A stretch of DNA of 7,318 nucleotides from Bacillota bacterium. GTDB lineage: Bacteria > Bacillota > Clostridia > Peptostreptococcales > Anaerovoracaceae. The stretch covers positions 1-7,318 of the forward strand of contig JAEENW010000110.1 of the NCBI GenBank assembly GCA_016283945.1. The letters run 5' to 3'. Positions within the stretch are counted from its first letter, which is position 1, and each line of letters begins with the position of its first letter. This document shows positions 6,468 to 7,318 of this stretch, one piece after another. The position numbers were made by a program, and so were the translations under genes. Under the pieces are notes generated by a model that was not told the DNA's origin, searched no databases, and worked only from the letters and a program-made list of their open reading frames with translations.

Positions 6468-6752
6468 CTATACCACCTCCACTGTTCCCGCGGGACGCTT
6501 CACCGCGTCCCTGAGCGGTTCGTATTCGTCTTCTCTGATCGCTCTCCTGAAGTTCCTCGAAAACGCGTTCTTCCTGACAGCGGCCTGCAGGCATTTCGGA
6601 TCCCTGCAGATGTAGACCCCCCTGCCGGGAAGCCTGTTCTTCTCGTCCGCCCTGAGCGTCCCCTCCACGGAGACCACCCTGAGCAGGCCCGCCTTGGGCT
6701 GAGACTTCATGCAGCCCGCGCATCTTCTCATCGGAACATATCTTTCCGTCAT
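6468..6752 (-). CDS. rnpM: YlxR/RnpM-family RNA-binding protein (RNase P modulator)
   Basis: Small nucleic-acid-binding protein of the DUF448/YlxR family. The Bacillus subtilis member, renamed RnpM, was reported to bind the RNA subunit of RNase P and modulate its activity. The 94 residues match the family length. Visible signatures are RRCAGC at 9-14, PKAGLLRVV at 19-27, GRGVYICRDPKC at 43-54 and the basic helical C-terminal part (AVRKNAFSRNFRRAI, 58-72). Four cysteines (11, 14, 49, 54) form two pairs that could hold a metal, though this is inference. The ATG overlaps the nusA stop in ATGA and has GGAAGGG five bases upstream. Its last codons (for VEVV) carry the infB ribosome binding site. 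In many Bacillota an L7Ae-like gene (ylxQ) comes next, but here infB starts on the base after the stop. Confidence 0.93.
   Translation of the reverse strand: MTERYVPMRRCAGCMKSQPKAGLLRVVSVEGTLRADEKNRLPGRGVYICRDPKCLQAAVRKNAFSRNFRRAIREDEYEPLRDAVKRPAGTVEVV
6473..6480 (-). promoter_or_regulatory. Strong ribosome binding site of infB
   Basis: GGAGGTGG on the minus strand, inside the last codons of ylxR, five bases before the infB ATG at 6467. It is the closest match to the anti-Shine-Dalgarno sequence that I noticed in the window, and it fixes the infB start. Confidence 0.8.
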
Positions 6753-7318
6753 ATCTGCCCTTCCATCGCGGCGATAACTGCTTCCGCCAGCGCGGCGTTG
6801 GTGGCGGCGGGGTCGGGCTCGAGCCCCATGGACTGCGCGAGCTCGATGAGCTCGGCCTTCCTGAGCCTCTTCACAGCCGAGGGGCTGAGAGTCCTGGCTT
6901 CCGCCTCAGCGGCGGGCGCGGCGTCTTCTGCGGGCGCGGCCTCTTCGGCCACGGCGGGTTCGGCCGCGTCTGCGGCCTCAGCCTCGATCTCTGCGGGCTC
7001 AGCCTCCTGCTCCGGCTCCTCGCGCTGGATGAACTCGAACACGGGGTCGTCGGTATCCAGGTCCGGGGTGCCTGCCGGGAAGTACTGGCTGTGGCTCTTG
7101 ATATCTATCTTCCAGCTGCAGAGCCTGGCGGCGAGCCTTACGTTCTGGCCCTCCTTGCCGATGGCGAGCGACAGCTGATAATCGGGGACGACCACGGTGG
7201 CGGACCTTCCGGCCTCGTCAACGACGACCATCTCGACCCTCGCGGGAGAGAGGGACGCCGCGATCATCCTCGCGGGATTCTCGGACCAGTTGATGATGTC
7301 GATCTTCTCTCCGCCGAG
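6749..7318 (-). CDS. nusA: Transcription termination/antitermination factor NusA, C-terminal 189 residues (5' end cut)
   Basis: NusA binds RNA polymerase and nascent RNA to control pausing, termination and antitermination. The frame is open to the right edge, so the N-terminal domain, S1 and first KH domain lie outside. The visible part begins LGGEKIDIINWSENPARMIAASLSPA, the typical joint between the two KH domains. KH2 follows with VVVPDYQLSLAIGKEGQNVRLAA (about 42-64; the GKEG loop is at 54-57) and WKIDIKS. After KH2 comes an Ala/Glu/Pro-rich linker (about 99-143, bases 6890-7024). The last 46 residues (144-189) contain LSPSAVKRLRKAELIELAQSMG and LAEAVIAAM, resembling a helix-turn-helix of SAP or Rho-N type rather than the acidic repeats of proteobacterial NusA or the short acidic tail of Bacillus. 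The Met codon at 7267 is internal, not the start. Its TGA overlaps the ylxR ATG. Confidence 0.95.
   Translation of the reverse strand, partial: LGGEKIDIINWSENPARMIAASLSPARVEMVVVDEAGRSATVVVPDYQLSLAIGKEGQNVRLAARLCSWKIDIKSHSQYFPAGTPDLDTDDPVFEFIQREEPEQEAEPAEIEAEAADAAEPAVAEEAAPAEDAAPAAEAEARTLSPSAVKRLRKAELIELAQSMGLEPDPAATNAALAEAVIAAMEGQI
6758..6764 (-). promoter_or_regulatory. Ribosome binding site of ylxR
   Basis: GGAAGGG on the minus strand, five bases before the ylxR ATG at 6752 and inside the last codons of nusA (MEGQI). It supports the ylxR start chosen. Confidence 0.6.

Overview
This window is a stretch of the conserved bacterial nusA-infB operon, read entirely on the minus strand, so transcription runs from the right edge to the left. 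In transcription order it holds nusA (5' end beyond the right edge), ylxR/rnpM, infB, rbfA, a DHH/DHHA1 phosphoesterase of the NrnA family, truB and ribF (3' end beyond the left edge). About 98% of the sequence is protein-coding. No tRNA, rRNA, CRISPR array, insertion sequence or plus-strand gene could be supported.

The DNA is GC-rich (roughly 60-65% by eye), yet AGG/AGA arginine and ATA isoleucine codons are common. The gene order, with the NrnA-type gene between rbfA and truB, and the style of the proteins suggest an anaerobic Clostridia-like member of the Bacillota. Synergistota is a second possibility, partly because there is no L7Ae-like ylxQ gene between ylxR and infB. The taxonomic call is inference, not proof.

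Right to left: 7318-6749 is the second KH domain of NusA, an Ala/Glu linker and an unusual helical C-terminal segment. 6752-6468 is YlxR. 6467-3339 is an IF-2 of 1042 residues, of which about 460 form a low-complexity N-terminal extension with internal repeats. 3339-2914 is RbfA, 2917-1904 NrnA, 1907-963 TruB. A 94-base gap (962-869), the only intergenic space, contains two perfect short inverted repeats. 868-1 is RibF.

The first six genes are packed with junctions of four, zero, one, four and four shared bases (ATGA, TAG|ATG, TGATG, ATGA, ATGA). This implies one message with translational coupling. Functionally the set joins transcription elongation/antitermination (NusA), RNase P modulation (YlxR), translation initiation (IF-2), 30S maturation (RbfA), short-RNA or pAp turnover (NrnA), tRNA U55 pseudouridylation (TruB) and FMN/FAD synthesis (RibF).

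This is mostly an ordinary housekeeping operon and I do not see a new defence or mobile system. The points worth a second look are the repeat-bearing IF-2 extension (one 12-residue unit is kept exactly while most of its codons differ), the NusA C-terminal segment, the missing ylxQ, the hairpins before ribF, and some departures from motif consensus in RibF, YlxR and RbfA.
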